The notes beneath the pieces are model-generated. The model saw nothing but the letters and a program-made list of their open reading frames with translations, was not told where the DNA came from and ran no database searches. This document shows positions 53,150 to 63,126 of a stretch of DNA of 64,000 nucleotides, in pieces. Source of the DNA: Planococcus halotolerans. Lineage in GTDB: Bacteria > Bacillota > Bacilli > Bacillales_A > Planococcaceae. Location: positions 310,001-374,000 of the forward strand of contig NZ_QLZR01000001.1 of the NCBI RefSeq assembly GCF_003289955.1, read 5' to 3'. Each line of letters starts with the position of its first letter. Position 1 is the stretch's first letter. A program made the position numbers and the translations under genes.

Positions 53150-54052
53150 TTAAATTTTGCCTTCCTGCTGCAGAACCTGTTCAAAAGCACCCACAACATC
53201 AGGATCATACTGAATGCCTGAAAGTCTGCGAATTTCCTCCATCGCATACTCCGGTGTATAGGCTTTACGGTAAGATCGGTCTTCGGTCATCGCGTCAAAC
53301 GTATCGCAAACTCCGATAATTTTTGCTTCCAGCAGAATTTCGTCTGCTTTCAAGCCGAAGGGATAGCCTTTTCCGTCAATGCGCTCATGATGCTGTTCGA
53401 CAATAACAGCAAGCTTTTTATAAGCTGTTTTCCTAAGCATGTCTGCACCATCGCCCGGATGCTTTTTAATCATATCAAATTCCTCATTCGTCAATTTACC
53501 CGGTTTATTCAAAACTTCTTCAGGAATATTTATTTTACCAATGTCATGAAGGATTGCAGCGAGAAAGAGATTCTCAATTCTCTCCTTGGTCATCCTCATT
53601 TTTGCGGCTACCTGAATAGCATATTTAGAAACCCGGGAACTATGCATAAAGGTATATCGATCTTTGTATTCGACTGACTCACCAATTTTACGCAGTTCTT
53701 TGATTTCTTCACTCAATGAATGAAATACTAGGACATTTGAAACTGACAAAAAGGTAACATCCGTTTTTGCTGTAATATGAACAGGTTCATCCAAATCACT
53801 CACTGAAAAAAAGTCCTCAGCAGAGAGTATCAATTTGAAACCATCTATTTCCAATTCCATTTCACCATTTAATATATAGAAAAATTCTTGTACGTCTTCA
53901 TCTTCACCAGGAAAAAGTATCATTAATTTATCTTTTAAAACAGTTTGTTTCATTACTTCCATTCCTCCACCACGCCCTAACAAACTAAGAGTAGTGGAAC
54001 CACTTTTCACTGTTTCAAGATATTCATTTTTTAATATCTCCAAGCCTTTCAC
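53150..54052 (-). CDS. Cupin-HD-GYP protein (putative cyclic-di-GMP phosphodiesterase)
   Basis: 300 residues. The first 115 or so are a cupin-like beta-barrel (QEFFYILNGEMELEIDGFKL, DEPVHITAKTDVTFLSV). The rest is a complete HD-GYP domain: HSSRVSKYA, catalytic His-Asp in AAILHDIGKINIPEEVL (about residues 165-181), QHHERIDGKGYPFGL with the GYP motif, and DTFDAMTEDRSYR. HD-GYP enzymes hydrolyse cyclic di-GMP. The start is GTG 54052 after GGAAGGAAG; the longer frame begins inside the terminator hairpin of the gene before. The cupin may act as a ligand sensor. Confidence 0.88.
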   Translation of the reverse strand: MKGLEILKNEYLETVKSGSTTLSLLGRGGGMEVMKQTVLKDKLMILFPGEDEDVQEFFYILNGEMELEIDGFKLILSAEDFFSVSDLDEPVHITAKTDVTFLSVSNVLVFHSLSEEIKELRKIGESVEYKDRYTFMHSSRVSKYAIQVAAKMRMTKERIENLFLAAILHDIGKINIPEEVLNKPGKLTNEEFDMIKKHPGDGADMLRKTAYKKLAVIVEQHHERIDGKGYPFGLKADEILLEAKIIGVCDTFDAMTEDRSYRKAYTPEYAMEEIRRLSGIQYDPDVVGAFEQVLQQEGKI

Positions 54053-54071
54053 AAAGACACTTCCTTCCAAT

Positions 54072-54115
54072 AAAAAAAGCACTATGAGAGTTTTGATTTC
54101 CTATACTCTCATAGT
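54072..54115 (-). terminator. Rho-independent terminator
   Basis: On the minus strand ACTATGAGAGT pairs with ACTCTCATAGT (11 bp, 13-base loop), then GCTTTTTTTATT. It ends the small secreted protein gene and lies in the leader of the HD-GYP gene. Confidence 0.9.
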
Positions 54116-54146
54116 ACTCCATTTAAATGTCCTAAAACAATAGCAA

Positions 54147-54587
54147 TTACCAGTCCATTACTTTAATCGGGTCAATCATTCTTACCCGATCAGCGAACTG
54201 AACTTGTATCCATTCCATTTCAACTGTAAGGCCGGCTGCCGTTGCTTTTTCCATGCCTTTCAGCGTCATAGCTTGAGTTTTTGAACTCAAATCAGCAATT
54301 TCTGCTTCCACTTTCACATCATACTTATTCCAGGCTTCAGCCTTTTTTTGTGCGTCAGTCGTTTTAGCTGCTTCCGCTAAATAATCTGCATACATGTTTT
54401 CGGCTTTCACTTGAACTTTAGCGATTTCCGCATAGATTTCATTGTTTACTTTATATACTTCTGCCAAAGCAGTTGCTGTTTCCGGACTCATTGCTGGTTC
54501 CGTCGTTTCAGCAAACCCTCCGCCCGTGTATGCAGCAAAGATTAAAAGCAATGAAAAAAGTGCAGTGATTGAATATTTCTTCAACAT
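54147..54587 (-). CDS. Small secreted helical protein of unknown family
   Basis: 146 residues. A Sec signal peptide (MLKKYSITALFSLLLIFAAY, cleavage likely after GGGFA, about residue 26) is followed by an Ala/Glu/Lys-rich sequence that should form two long helices (about 38-75 and 78-120), perhaps a coiled coil. The C-terminus ends in a hydrophobic RMIDPIKVMDW. ATG 54587 follows GGGGAGG. I do not recognise the family. It stands alone, with a strong terminator. Confidence 0.75.
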   Translation of the reverse strand: MLKKYSITALFSLLLIFAAYTGGGFAETTEPAMSPETATALAEVYKVNNEIYAEIAKVQVKAENMYADYLAEAAKTTDAQKKAEAWNKYDVKVEAEIADLSSKTQAMTLKGMEKATAAGLTVEMEWIQVQFADRVRMIDPIKVMDW

Positions 54588-54734
54588 TCTGTTTCCTCCC
54601 CTTTTCTCTGGTTATGCTTGAATAGACAGACAAATCCCGCTTGGAATTGAACCTATTCTACTGCAAGCCCTTCATTTTCAAGTATAAATGAACTAGGCAC
54701 AAAGAACAATGTCCACTTGTAAATTTTACAAAAT

Positions 54735-54766
54735 AAAATAAGCCGGAAAAATTCCGGCCTTATTTT
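54735..54766 (-). terminator. Rho-independent terminator of the glt operon
   Basis: AAAATAAGCCGGAA pairs with TTCCGGCCTTATTTT around 3 bases at the gltD stop codon; TTATTTTATTTT follows on the minus strand. Confidence 0.85.
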
Positions 54767-56252
54767 ATGGCAATACTGTCGCTCCCATTAAATAACGGTC
54801 GCACTCTCTTGCTGCTTCGCGTCCTTCGTTAATTGCCCAGACGATCAAACTTTGTCCCCGGCGCATATCGCCTGCAGCGAAAATTCCTTCCGAATCTGTT
54901 GCATACTTTCCGTATTCAGCTTTGACACATGAATTCGGTTCAACAGCTACATCCATTTGCTGAATCAAACCTTGTTCCGGCCCACTGAAGCCAATGGCAA
55001 TTAATACAAGATCCGCCTTCCAGACCTTTTCTGTTCCCGGAATCTCTTCCCTCACACGATTGCCTTCTTCGTCGATGCGCAATTTCACGTTTACTGTATG
55101 AACTTCTTTTACATTGCCTGATTCATCTCCGACAAATTTTTTCGTCATGACAGCATATGCTCTCGGATCTTCTCCGAAAGTGGCAGCAGCTTCCTTATGC
55201 CCGTATTCTACCCGATGTACTTTTGGATATTGCGGCCACGGATTCCCCTGCTCATCGCGTATCGCACCCTTTTTGTCATAGACATCGAATTGGACAAGGC
55301 TTTCACAATCATGGCGGACAGCTGTAGCGAGACAATCTGTACCGGTGTCGCCGCCTCCAATGACAATGACATTTTTACCTTTGGCTGAGATGAAATTGCC
55401 ATCTTCGAAGTTCGAATCCAATAGGCTCTTTGTGCTGGCATGCAGAAAATCCATGGCATAGTGAACGCCGCCAAGTTCCCTGCCTTCCACTTGAAGGTCA
55501 CGGTGAACTGTTGCACCGGTGCACATAATAACCGAATCAAAATCTTCTTTTAATTGATCAGCGGCATAATTCTTGCCGATTTCAACATTTGTTTTAAAGG
55601 TGATGCCTTCCTGTTTCAGAATTTCCACACGGCGAACCACCATTTCATAAGGCAGTTTCATTTCCGGTATGCCGTAGGTCAGCAAGCCGCCAACCCGGTC
55701 ATTTTTTTCAAAGACGGTAACCCAGTGGCCCGCTTTGTTTAATTGAGCCGCTGCTGCGAGTCCTGCCGGACCCGATCCGATAACCGCCACATGTTTGCCT
55801 GTGCGTGTCTCTGGAGGCTCAGGGACTACCCAGCCTTCTGCAAATCCACGTTCAATAATTGAACGTTCAACAGTTCTGATGGCTACCGGCGGCTCATTGA
55901 TGCCCAGTACACAGGAGCCTTCGCATGGCGCCGGGCAAGCCGTACCTGTAAACTCAGGAAAATTGTTTTTCAAATGCTCACGGCGCAGCGCTTCCTTCCA
56001 CTGCCCTCTGTATACCAGGTCATTCCATTCAGGGATCAGGTGATTGACCGGACAGCCGGTCGTCACATTTTCCAATTCCATGCCGGTGTGGCATGTCGGC
56101 ACTCCGCAATCCATGCAGCGGGCCCCTTGTTTCTGAACTTCTTCATTTGTTAACGGAATCGTATAGTCATTCCAGTCATGTGTCCGTTCAGCGGGGTCAC
56201 GTTCTTTCAGCGTCTGTCTGTTATATTCCATAAATCCAGTGCTTTTCCCCAT
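54765..56252 (-). CDS. gltD: Glutamate synthase (NADPH), small subunit
   Basis: 495 residues. N-terminal cysteines for the 4Fe-4S clusters (QGARCMDCGVPTCH, TGCPVNHLIPEWN, CPAPCEGSCVLG), then the FAD site AVIGSGPAGLAAAAQL and the NADPH site VIVIGGGDTGTDCLATA. It feeds electrons from NADPH to GltB. ATG 56252 is chosen because GGGAGG lies six bases before it; the adjacent ATG at 56255 is too close. It starts about 40 bases after gltB. Confidence 0.96.
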   Translation of the reverse strand: MGKSTGFMEYNRQTLKERDPAERTHDWNDYTIPLTNEEVQKQGARCMDCGVPTCHTGMELENVTTGCPVNHLIPEWNDLVYRGQWKEALRREHLKNNFPEFTGTACPAPCEGSCVLGINEPPVAIRTVERSIIERGFAEGWVVPEPPETRTGKHVAVIGSGPAGLAAAAQLNKAGHWVTVFEKNDRVGGLLTYGIPEMKLPYEMVVRRVEILKQEGITFKTNVEIGKNYAADQLKEDFDSVIMCTGATVHRDLQVEGRELGGVHYAMDFLHASTKSLLDSNFEDGNFISAKGKNVIVIGGGDTGTDCLATAVRHDCESLVQFDVYDKKGAIRDEQGNPWPQYPKVHRVEYGHKEAAATFGEDPRAYAVMTKKFVGDESGNVKEVHTVNVKLRIDEEGNRVREEIPGTEKVWKADLVLIAIGFSGPEQGLIQQMDVAVEPNSCVKAEYGKYATDSEGIFAAGDMRRGQSLIVWAINEGREAARECDRYLMGATVLP

Positions 56253-56291
56253 CATATCCCTCCCTAATTAATTCTATTTAAAGGTAATTTT

Positions 56292-59200
56292 CTATTTTAT
56301 GCTTTCCTGCATTTTACTTTCTTCAAAGGCTGCCATTTCTGCATCGAATTTCGTCATGCCGCTGTCCTGCAATTTGCTGATACGGTCATTGATCTGCAAA
56401 TAAGCTTTCGGTATGACCCGAATGAATTTGGCAGAGAATATCTCCCAATGCTCCAAAATCCGTTTTGCATTTAAACTTCCTGTGTAGCGGAAGTGACTGT
56501 CAATCATTTTACGCAGTTCTTCGATTTCCTGCGGCTCTGCCAGAGGCTGAAGATATACCATATCCGTGTTGCAATACTGGCTGAAAGTTTCGCCTTCATC
56601 CAGCACATAAGCGATGCCGCCTGACATTCCGGCTGCAAAGTTTTTGCCCGTATTCCCTAGAATGACGACACGTCCGCCTGTCATATATTCACATCCATGG
56701 TCTCCGACGCCTTCAACAACAATATTAGCGCCACTGTTTCGTACGGCAAACCGTTCTCCTGCCATGCCGTGGATATACGCTTCTCCGGCTGATGCACCAT
56801 AGAAAGACACATTTCCGATAATAATATTCTTTTCAGGAATAAATGTAGAGTCTGGAGCCGGTTTAACGATTATCTTTCCACCGGATAAGCCTTTTCCGAC
56901 GAAATCATTCGAATCTCCGATTAACGTCATCGTCATTCCCTGTGGGATGAATGCGCCAAAACTCTGTCCGGCTGATCCCTGGAAATTCAATTTGACTGTA
57001 TCCTCCGGCAATCCTTCAGCACCGTATCGTCTTGAGATTGCACTGCCGATGATAGTACCTGTAGCTCTGTGGATATTGCGGATCGCTGTATACACTTCAA
57101 CCGGTTCGCCGGTTTTTATCGCGTTGCCGCAGCGCGGAAGAAGTTCCTGGTAATCCAGGGTCTGGATCAAACCGTGATCTTGCTTGATTGTAGCGTAGCG
57201 TCCAACTTTATCCGGAAGATCCGGCTGGTAAAGCAGCGCTGAGAAATCGACGCCTTTCGCTTTCCAGTGGTCGATTGCTTCATTCACTTCCAAAACGTCC
57301 GTTCTGCCAATCATTTCATTGATTGAGCGGAAGCCGAGCTGAGCCATTAATTCGCGTGCTTCCTGAGCGATAAAGCGCATGAAGTTGACGACATGGTCCG
57401 GGTCTCCGCCATATTTTTTGCGGAGCTCTGGATTTTGGGTCGCGATGCCGACCGGACATGTATCCATATGGCAAACACGCATCATGACGCAACCGAGCAC
57501 AACGAGTGGCGCTGTGGAAAAACCATATTCCTCGGCTCCCAAAAGTGCCGCCATAACTACATCGCGCCCCGTCATCATTTTACCGTCTGTTTCCACTACA
57601 ATACGGTCACGCAACCCGTTCAATAGAAGAGTCTGGTGCGTTTCCGCCAATCCTATCTCCCACGGCAGGCCGGTGTGTTTTAAACTTGTCTTCGGCGCTG
57701 CTCCGGTGCCTCCGTCGTATCCGCTGATCAGTACAAGATCCGCGCGTCCTTTTGCAACCCCAGCCGCTATAGTTCCAACTCCCACTGCAGAAACCAGTTT
57801 TACGCTGATGCGTGCATAGGGATTTGCATTCTTCAAGTTAAAGATCAATTCCGCCAAATCTTCGATGGAATAAATATCGTGATGCGGCGGTGGAGAAATC
57901 AGTTCCACTCCGGTCGTCGAGCCGCGGACTTCTGCAATCCACGGGTAGACTTTCTTGCCCGGCAAATGGCCGCCTTCACCCGGTTTTGCTCCTTGCGCCA
58001 CTTTAATCTGGATCTCATCCGCATTGACCAGGTAATGACTCGTTACGCCAAAGCGGCCTGAAGCCACTTGCTTGATCGCGCTTCTGCGGTTTGTGCCGTC
58101 TTCGTCCGGGATGAAGCGGGAAACTTCTTCTCCGCCTTCACCGGAATTACTGCGTCCACCGATTTTATTCATGGCAACAGCAAGCGCTTCATGCGCTTCT
58201 TTGCTTATTGATCCATAAGACATTGCACCAGTTTTGAAACGCGCGCAAATATCTTCGACGCTTTCGACTTCTTCAAGAGGCACCGGTGTACGATCTTTAA
58301 ACTTCAACAATCCACGCAAAGATTGGAGATTCGCTTTTTCATCCGTCAAAAGCGCTGAATATTTTTTGAAGACGTTGTAATCATTTGTTCTGCAGGCTTG
58401 CTGCAGTGTATGGATCGTCTTCGGGTTGTATTGATGGTCTTCCCCATTCTCGCGGTATTGGAATTCATCGCCGGATTCAAGATCGCCGTCGCTGCCTTCC
58501 TGCTCTGGATAGGCTCTTGCATGCCGCATGAGCACTTCTGTCCCGATCATATCGAGGCCGATACCGCCAAGTCGCGAGGAAGTGCGGGTGAAGTATTTTT
58601 CGATTACATCGAGACGGATACCCACAGCTTCAAATATTTGGGCTCCTCGATAACTTTGGATTGTTGAAATGCCCATTTTTGACAGCACTTTAATGATGCC
58701 GTCAGTGACTGCTTTAATGTAAACAGTCTCAGCCTGCAGGTAATCCGTGCCTTCGATATCTTTAACTTCGATTAAATTGCGGATTGTATCATATGCCAAA
58801 TACGGATTGATACCCTCGGCACCGTACCCCAGAAGCACCGCAAAATGATGCACTTCCCGAGGTTCGGCAGATTCCAGCAAAATACTCACTTTTGTTCGTA
58901 TGCCTTCCCGGATCAGGTGGTGATGCAAACCGGATACAGCCAATAAAGCCGGTATTGCAGCATTGTCCTTATTGGCTCCTTTATCAGATAAAACCAACAG
59001 GACTGCTCCATCTTTATAAGCTGCATCCGCTTCTGCAAACAGCGATTGGAGCCGTTCCTCCATCGCCTCTGCTCCACCGGAAACAGGAAACAAAATCGAC
59101 AGCGTCACCGCTTTGAACTCGTCCATCGGATTGTATCTGAGTTTTTCCAATTGCCTATTCGTAAGCAATGGTGTCTCAAGTCTGATGTGGCGGCTGCTCT

Positions 59201-60878
59201 CCGGAGACGGCTGCACCAGATTGCCTTCTGCGCCGATTGTCGTCCGTGCAGCCGTGATAATCTGTTCACGTATAGCATCTATCGGCGGGTTCGTGACCTG
59301 GGCGAATAGTTGTTTAAAGTAATTGTAAAGCAGCTGCGGCTTCTTCGATAACACGGCTAGTGGTGAATCGTAGCCCATGGAACCCACTGGATCTTTGCCT
59401 TCAGTTGCCAGAGGTTTAATGATTTTTTGAACTTCTTCCATGGTATAGCCGAATGCCAATTGCTGTTTGATCAAGGATTCCGTTACGTCATAGTTTTCCT
59501 GCACTTCCGGATCCGGTAAATCTTCTAAATCCAGCATATTCTGTTCTACCCAGTCTTTATAAGGCAATTCCGCTGCAATCTGCAATTTAATCTCATCATC
59601 CGGGATAATTTTCCCTTCTTCCAGATCAACCAGCAGCATTTTGCCTGGGCGCAGGCGGTCTTTGTATATAATATCGTCTGAAAAGATATCCAAAGCGCCA
59701 ACTTCCGATCCCAAAACGATCATGCCGCTTTTGGTCACATAATAACGTGCCGGACGAAGACCATTGCGGTCAAGACAAGCGGCAATCTGGTTGCCATCGG
59801 TAAATACAAGTGCTGCAGGTCCATCCCAAGGTTCCATCAAGGTACTGTGGTATTCGTAGAAATCCTTCTTCTCTTTCTTGATAGTCGGATCATTGACCCA
59901 TGGTTCCGGTACCATCATCATCGCAGTGTGGGCAAGCGAGCGCCCCGATAAATGAAGAAATTCAAAGCAATTGTCAAACATCGAAGAATCACTTCCACTT
60001 TCATCGATGACCGGCAGCACTTTTTTCAAATCTTCCTCATTGAAATACGGAGAATGGCACATGGCTTGGCGAGCGCGCATCCAATTGACATTGCCCCGTA
60101 ATGTATTGAATTCACCGTTGTGTATGGAATAGCGATTCGGGTGGGATCTTTGCCAGCTGGGAAATGTATTGGTGCTGAAACGGGAGTGGACTAAGGCCAA
60201 CGCCGATTTGAATTCGGGATGGTTGAGGTCGATATAAAACGAATCCAGTTGTTCGGGAATAAGCATCCCTTTGTAGACGATTGTGCCAGCCGATAAACTG
60301 CTGAAATAGACGTCCTTGAATTCCGGGTCTGCACCCATTTCCTGTTCGATTCTTTTGCGGATGATATAAAGCCTTCTTTCAAGATCCATCCGTCCTTTAA
60401 GTTCTTCAGCCGCTTCAATAAAGACCTGTCTGATTACCGGCTTGGTTTTTGTTGCCACTTTGCCGACAAATGAGTCATTTACCGGAACCGGCCGCCAGCC
60501 GAGACATTGCTGTCCTTCTTCTTCAATAATCCGCTGAATGATGTTTTTTGACTTCATACGGATATCGTAATCCTGCGGCATGAAAATCATACCGATGCCA
60601 TATCGGCCTTCTGCCGGAAGGATAATTCCTTCTTTTTCACATTGCTTCTGGAAAAAACGGTGGGGAATCTGTGTAAGTATTCCTGCGCCGTCACCCGTAC
60701 TCGTATCAGACGACTGTCCTCCCCTATGCTCAAGGTTACAAAGGATGTTAACTGCATTCTGGACAATCGAGTGGGTTTTTTCCCCATTTATATTTGCAAT
60801 CATTCCTATGCCGCAAGCCTCATGCTCCTGTTCCGGATCATAAAGTCCCTGGGCTTTCGGGTACTCTCTTTTTATCAT
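56292..60878 (-). CDS. gltB: Glutamate synthase (NADPH), large subunit
   Basis: 1528 residues, the usual length. Propeptide then nucleophile Cys22 ([12 protein letters not shown]) of the glutaminase domain; central and FMN-binding domains with [24 protein letters not shown] and [14 protein letters not shown]; the 3Fe-4S cysteines in [20 protein letters not shown]-terminal GXGXG beta-helix ([24 protein letters not shown] region). It makes two glutamates from glutamine and 2-oxoglutarate. ATG 60878 follows AAAGGGGG; an in-frame ATG at 60932 lies upstream of that site. A perfect cre box is at 60984-60997. No gltC regulator is adjacent, unlike in B. subtilis. Confidence 0.97.
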   Translation of the reverse strand: MIKREYPKAQGLYDPEQEHEACGIGMIANINGEKTHSIVQNAVNILCNLEHRGGQSSDTSTGDGAGILTQIPHRFFQKQCEKEGIILPAEGRYGIGMIFMPQDYDIRMKSKNIIQRIIEEEGQQCLGWRPVPVNDSFVGKVATKTKPVIRQVFIEAAEELKGRMDLERRLYIIRKRIEQEMGADPEFKDVYFSSLSAGTIVYKGMLIPEQLDSFYIDLNHPEFKSALALVHSRFSTNTFPSWQRSHPNRYSIHNGEFNTLRGNVNWMRARQAMCHSPYFNEEDLKKVLPVIDESGSDSSMFDNCFEFLHLSGRSLAHTAMMMVPEPWVNDPTIKKEKKDFYEYHSTLMEPWDGPAALVFTDGNQIAACLDRNGLRPARYYVTKSGMIVLGSEVGALDIFSDDIIYKDRLRPGKMLLVDLEEGKIIPDDEIKLQIAAELPYKDWVEQNMLDLEDLPDPEVQENYDVTESLIKQQLAFGYTMEEVQKIIKPLATEGKDPVGSMGYDSPLAVLSKKPQLLYNYFKQLFAQVTNPPIDAIREQIITAARTTIGAEGNLVQPSPESSRHIRLETPLLTNRQLEKLRYNPMDEFKAVTLSILFPVSGGAEAMEERLQSLFAEADAAYKDGAVLLVLSDKGANKDNAAIPALLAVSGLHHHLIREGIRTKVSILLESAEPREVHHFAVLLGYGAEGINPYLAYDTIRNLIEVKDIEGTDYLQAETVYIKAVTDGIIKVLSKMGISTIQSYRGAQIFEAVGIRLDVIEKYFTRTSSRLGGIGLDMIGTEVLMRHARAYPEQEGSDGDLESGDEFQYRENGEDHQYNPKTIHTLQQACRTNDYNVFKKYSALLTDEKANLQSLRGLLKFKDRTPVPLEEVESVEDICARFKTGAMSYGSISKEAHEALAVAMNKIGGRSNSGEGGEEVSRFIPDEDGTNRRSAIKQVASGRFGVTSHYLVNADEIQIKVAQGAKPGEGGHLPGKKVYPWIAEVRGSTTGVELISPPPHHDIYSIEDLAELIFNLKNANPYARISVKLVSAVGVGTIAAGVAKGRADLVLISGYDGGTGAAPKTSLKHTGLPWEIGLAETHQTLLLNGLRDRIVVETDGKMMTGRDVVMAALLGAEEYGFSTAPLVVLGCVMMRVCHMDTCPVGIATQNPELRKKYGGDPDHVVNFMRFIAQEARELMAQLGFRSINEMIGRTDVLEVNEAIDHWKAKGVDFSALLYQPDLPDKVGRYATIKQDHGLIQTLDYQELLPRCGNAIKTGEPVEVYTAIRNIHRATGTIIGSAISRRYGAEGLPEDTVKLNFQGSAGQSFGAFIPQGMTMTLIGDSNDFVGKGLSGGKIIVKPAPDSTFIPEKNIIIGNVSFYGASAGEAYIHGMAGERFAVRNSGANIVVEGVGDHGCEYMTGGRVVILGNTGKNFAAGMSGGIAYVLDEGETFSQYCNTDMVYLQPLAEPQEIEELRKMIDSHFRYTGSLNAKRILEHWEIFSAKFIRVIPKAYLQINDRISKLQDSGMTKFDAEMAAFEESKMQESIK

Positions 60879-60983
60879 GATGTTTCCCCCTTTAACACAG
60901 TGAAGTGTCATAATATTAGGATAGTATATCATATAAACTGAATAAATATAAAATTACAATTAAATTTAATAGTCAAAAATAAC

Positions 60984-60997
60984 TGTAACCGCTTACA
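60984..60997. promoter_or_regulatory. cre box upstream of gltB
   Basis: TGTAACCGCTTACA matches all fixed positions of TGWNANCGNTNWCA and is almost palindromic. It lies 106 bases before the gltB start, so CcpA could activate or repress there; the promoter itself was not resolved. Confidence 0.6.
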
Positions 60998-61016
60998 TTT
61001 TTATGATATGTACAAT

Positions 61017-61047
61017 AAAAAAACACTCCCGTCCGCAGACAGGAGTG
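61017..61047 (-). terminator. Rho-independent terminator of recQ
   Basis: CACTCC-GTC pairs with GAC-GGAGTG (61024-61033 and 61038-61047) with one wobble, then TTTTTTT on the minus strand. Confidence 0.85.
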
Positions 61048-61048
61048 A

Positions 61049-62821
61049 TCAGTTATTTATGGGTTCAAAAGTATGGATAGCTGACAAGAAAGCTTCACCG
61101 TATTTTTCGAGTTTATTGGCGCCGACCCCGTTGACTTCGAGGAATTCTTCGGGTGTTTTCGGCCGTCTCGCACACATATCCTGCAACGTTTTGTCAGAGA
61201 AAATGACAAATGGCGGAACGCCGCCTTGATCCGCCAGCTCTTTACGGATTTTACGCAATTCTTCGAAAAGGGGATCGTTGTCGGCAATCTGTTTCGTTAC
61301 AACGGCTCCTTTTCGCAGAACCTTGCGTTTCCCGAGAAGCACGTCTCTTCCTCCATCAGGAACATAGATAGTGGGGAACGAACCTTGTTCGACTGCCAGC
61401 AATTCCTGGGAAATCATAAATTCGATCAAATTGGAAACTTCTTTGGCACTGTGATGTTTCAGAATTCCATACGTCGATAATTTATCAAAACCGAAATCCA
61501 GTATTTTTTTATTGCGTGAGCCTGTCAGCACTTGGGCAGTCATCATCTTGCCAAATTTTTGGCCCATACGGATTACACAGGACAGCACCATTTGAACGTC
61601 TTTAGTGACGTCAAGGCTTTCACGGTCATCCACACAATTTCCGCAATGCCCGCATTCGCCGGCAGAATCATCGCCGAAATAATGAACAATGAATTGCTGC
61701 AGGCAATTCTCGGTATGGCAATAATCCACCATGCCCTGCAGCTTGACCAGCTCTCCTGGAATCCGGCTTGGGTCTTGCGCCTGGTCAATCAGGAAGCGCT
61801 GTGTTTGTACATCCTGCGAAGCATAGAGGACCATGCATTCACTCGGCAGTCCATCGCGTCCTGCCCGTCCCGCTTCCTGATAATAACTTTCCATATTTTT
61901 CGGCAGCTGATAATGCACAACATATCTGATATTGCTTTTATCGATACCCATTCCAAAGGCATTCGTAGCAACCATGACTGTTACTTCGTCATTAAGGAAC
62001 TGCTCTTGGCCTGCTCTTCTCTGGTCGTCCGGCATCCCTGCATGATATTTCGCCGCTTTAATGCCTTTTCTCAAAAGCATCTCATATACAGAGTCCACAG
62101 TTTTTCGGGTGGCCGCATAAATGATGCCTGCTTCTTTATCATTTTTCTGGACATATTCCTTAAGGAAACGTTCCCGGTCTTGGCCTCGGATAACAGAAAA
62201 CGTCAGATTCGCACGTTCAAAGCCCGTCATAATCGTGTGACGTTCTTCTATATTTAAAATACGGCAAATATCTTCCCGTACCTGCGGCGTAGCAGTTGCA
62301 GTCAGTGCCAAAACTGTCGGGTTATTCGGGAATAGTTCCATCATGCGGCTGATCAGCCTGTAGCTTGGACGGAAATCATGTCCCCATTGGGAAATACAAT
62401 GCGCTTCATCGACCGCAATCAATGGCACATGGACACCCTGCAGTTCATTCAAAAACATTTCAGAATCCAGCCGTTCTGGCGCAATATACAATAATTTTAC
62501 AGCTCCGCGCTGCACATCGTATAAAGTTTCCCGAACTTCATCGAAATCCATCGAACTATTTATATAAGCAGCCGGAATCCCAGCTGCCAGCAATGCATCC
62601 ACTTGGTCTTTCATCAACGAGATCAATGGCGAAACTACAATTGTCGTCCCTTCCATAACCATGGCCGGAATCTGGTAGCACATCGATTTCCCGCCGCCTG
62701 TCGGCATGACGCAAATCGAATTGGATCCTTCAAAAACTTGTGAGATCGCTTGTTCCTGACCGGTCCGGAATGTTTCATAGCCAAAATAGGTCTGCAGTAA
62801 TTCTCTTGCTTTTTCCAACAA
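61049..62821 (-). CDS. recQ: ATP-dependent DNA helicase RecQ
   Basis: 590 residues. Helicase motifs: MPTGGGKSMCYQIP (I), TIVVSPLISLMKDQ (Ia), VDEAHCISQWGHDFRP (II and the aromatic-rich loop), LALTATATP (III), NAFGMGIDKSNIR (V), QEAGRAGRDG (VI). RQC zinc ligands are in CHTENC and CGHCGNC, and the last 80 residues are an HRDC domain (VFSDKTLQDMCARRPKTPEEF). It unwinds DNA 3' to 5' in recombination and fork repair. The start is TTG 62821, nine bases after GGAG. Confidence 0.95.
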   Translation of the reverse strand: MLEKARELLQTYFGYETFRTGQEQAISQVFEGSNSICVMPTGGGKSMCYQIPAMVMEGTTIVVSPLISLMKDQVDALLAAGIPAAYINSSMDFDEVRETLYDVQRGAVKLLYIAPERLDSEMFLNELQGVHVPLIAVDEAHCISQWGHDFRPSYRLISRMMELFPNNPTVLALTATATPQVREDICRILNIEERHTIMTGFERANLTFSVIRGQDRERFLKEYVQKNDKEAGIIYAATRKTVDSVYEMLLRKGIKAAKYHAGMPDDQRRAGQEQFLNDEVTVMVATNAFGMGIDKSNIRYVVHYQLPKNMESYYQEAGRAGRDGLPSECMVLYASQDVQTQRFLIDQAQDPSRIPGELVKLQGMVDYCHTENCLQQFIVHYFGDDSAGECGHCGNCVDDRESLDVTKDVQMVLSCVIRMGQKFGKMMTAQVLTGSRNKKILDFGFDKLSTYGILKHHSAKEVSNLIEFMISQELLAVEQGSFPTIYVPDGGRDVLLGKRKVLRKGAVVTKQIADNDPLFEELRKIRKELADQGGVPPFVIFSDKTLQDMCARRPKTPEEFLEVNGVGANKLEKYGEAFLSAIHTFEPINN

Positions 62822-62908
62822 TAGTAAACACTCCTAAAACTCGATTCGTACTGCCTAGCTTACCATATTTCAGGCTGTTTTTCTTTTGACAGACAGTAAG
62901 AAAAGCGA

Positions 62909-63008
62909 GAGCGCCCGTTTAGCTCTGAAAGGCATAAGACGGTTCAATGAAGTGGCGGTTTATGCCACGTAATTGAAATGGCTTATGACCCGAAGAGTTG
63001 GGCCGCTC
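62909..63008. ncRNA. Structured intergenic element, possible repeat-family RNA
   Basis: Nested complementary segments: GAGCG-CCC (62909-62916) with GGG-C-CGCTC (63000-63008); CTCT (62923-62926) with AGAG (62994-62997); GG-CATAAG (62931-62938) with CTTATG-A-CC (62982-62990); TTCAAT (62943-62948) with ATTGAA (62972-62977); GTGGC (62952-62956) with GCCAC (62964-62968). All five stems lie on one axis and form a single long stem-loop. I recall similar GCGCCCG...GGCATAAG...CTTATG sequences between genes of other Bacillales, but cannot verify this. Either strand could be transcribed. Confidence 0.65.
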
Positions 63009-63080
63009 GAGTCTGGACAGAAATCCGCTCCTTTTAAAGCTTTCTCAAACATAAACATGTATACTTTCTTATCCAGTCAG

Positions 63081-63110
63081 AAAAAACGCCAAAAGCAAAA
63101 GCTTTCGGCG
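63081..63110 (-). terminator. Rho-independent terminator of the DUF4334 gene
   Basis: CGCCAAAAGC pairs with GCTTTCGGCG (one wobble) around AAAA, with TTTTTT on the minus-strand 3' side. Confidence 0.85.
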
Positions 63111-63126
63111 TCGCAATTAATCATTT

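Larger units (their letters stand above)
62822..63126. other. Intergenic region upstream of recQ holding a folded element
   Basis: 305 bases without a gene. It holds the recQ ribosome-binding site, the structured element at 62909-63008, and the terminator of the DUF4334 gene at 63081-63110. Confidence 0.6.

Noticed and set aside
61532..62257. Plus-strand frame of 241 codons inside recQ
   Set aside because: Antisense shadow of a strongly conserved helicase gene; no ribosome-binding site and no domain.
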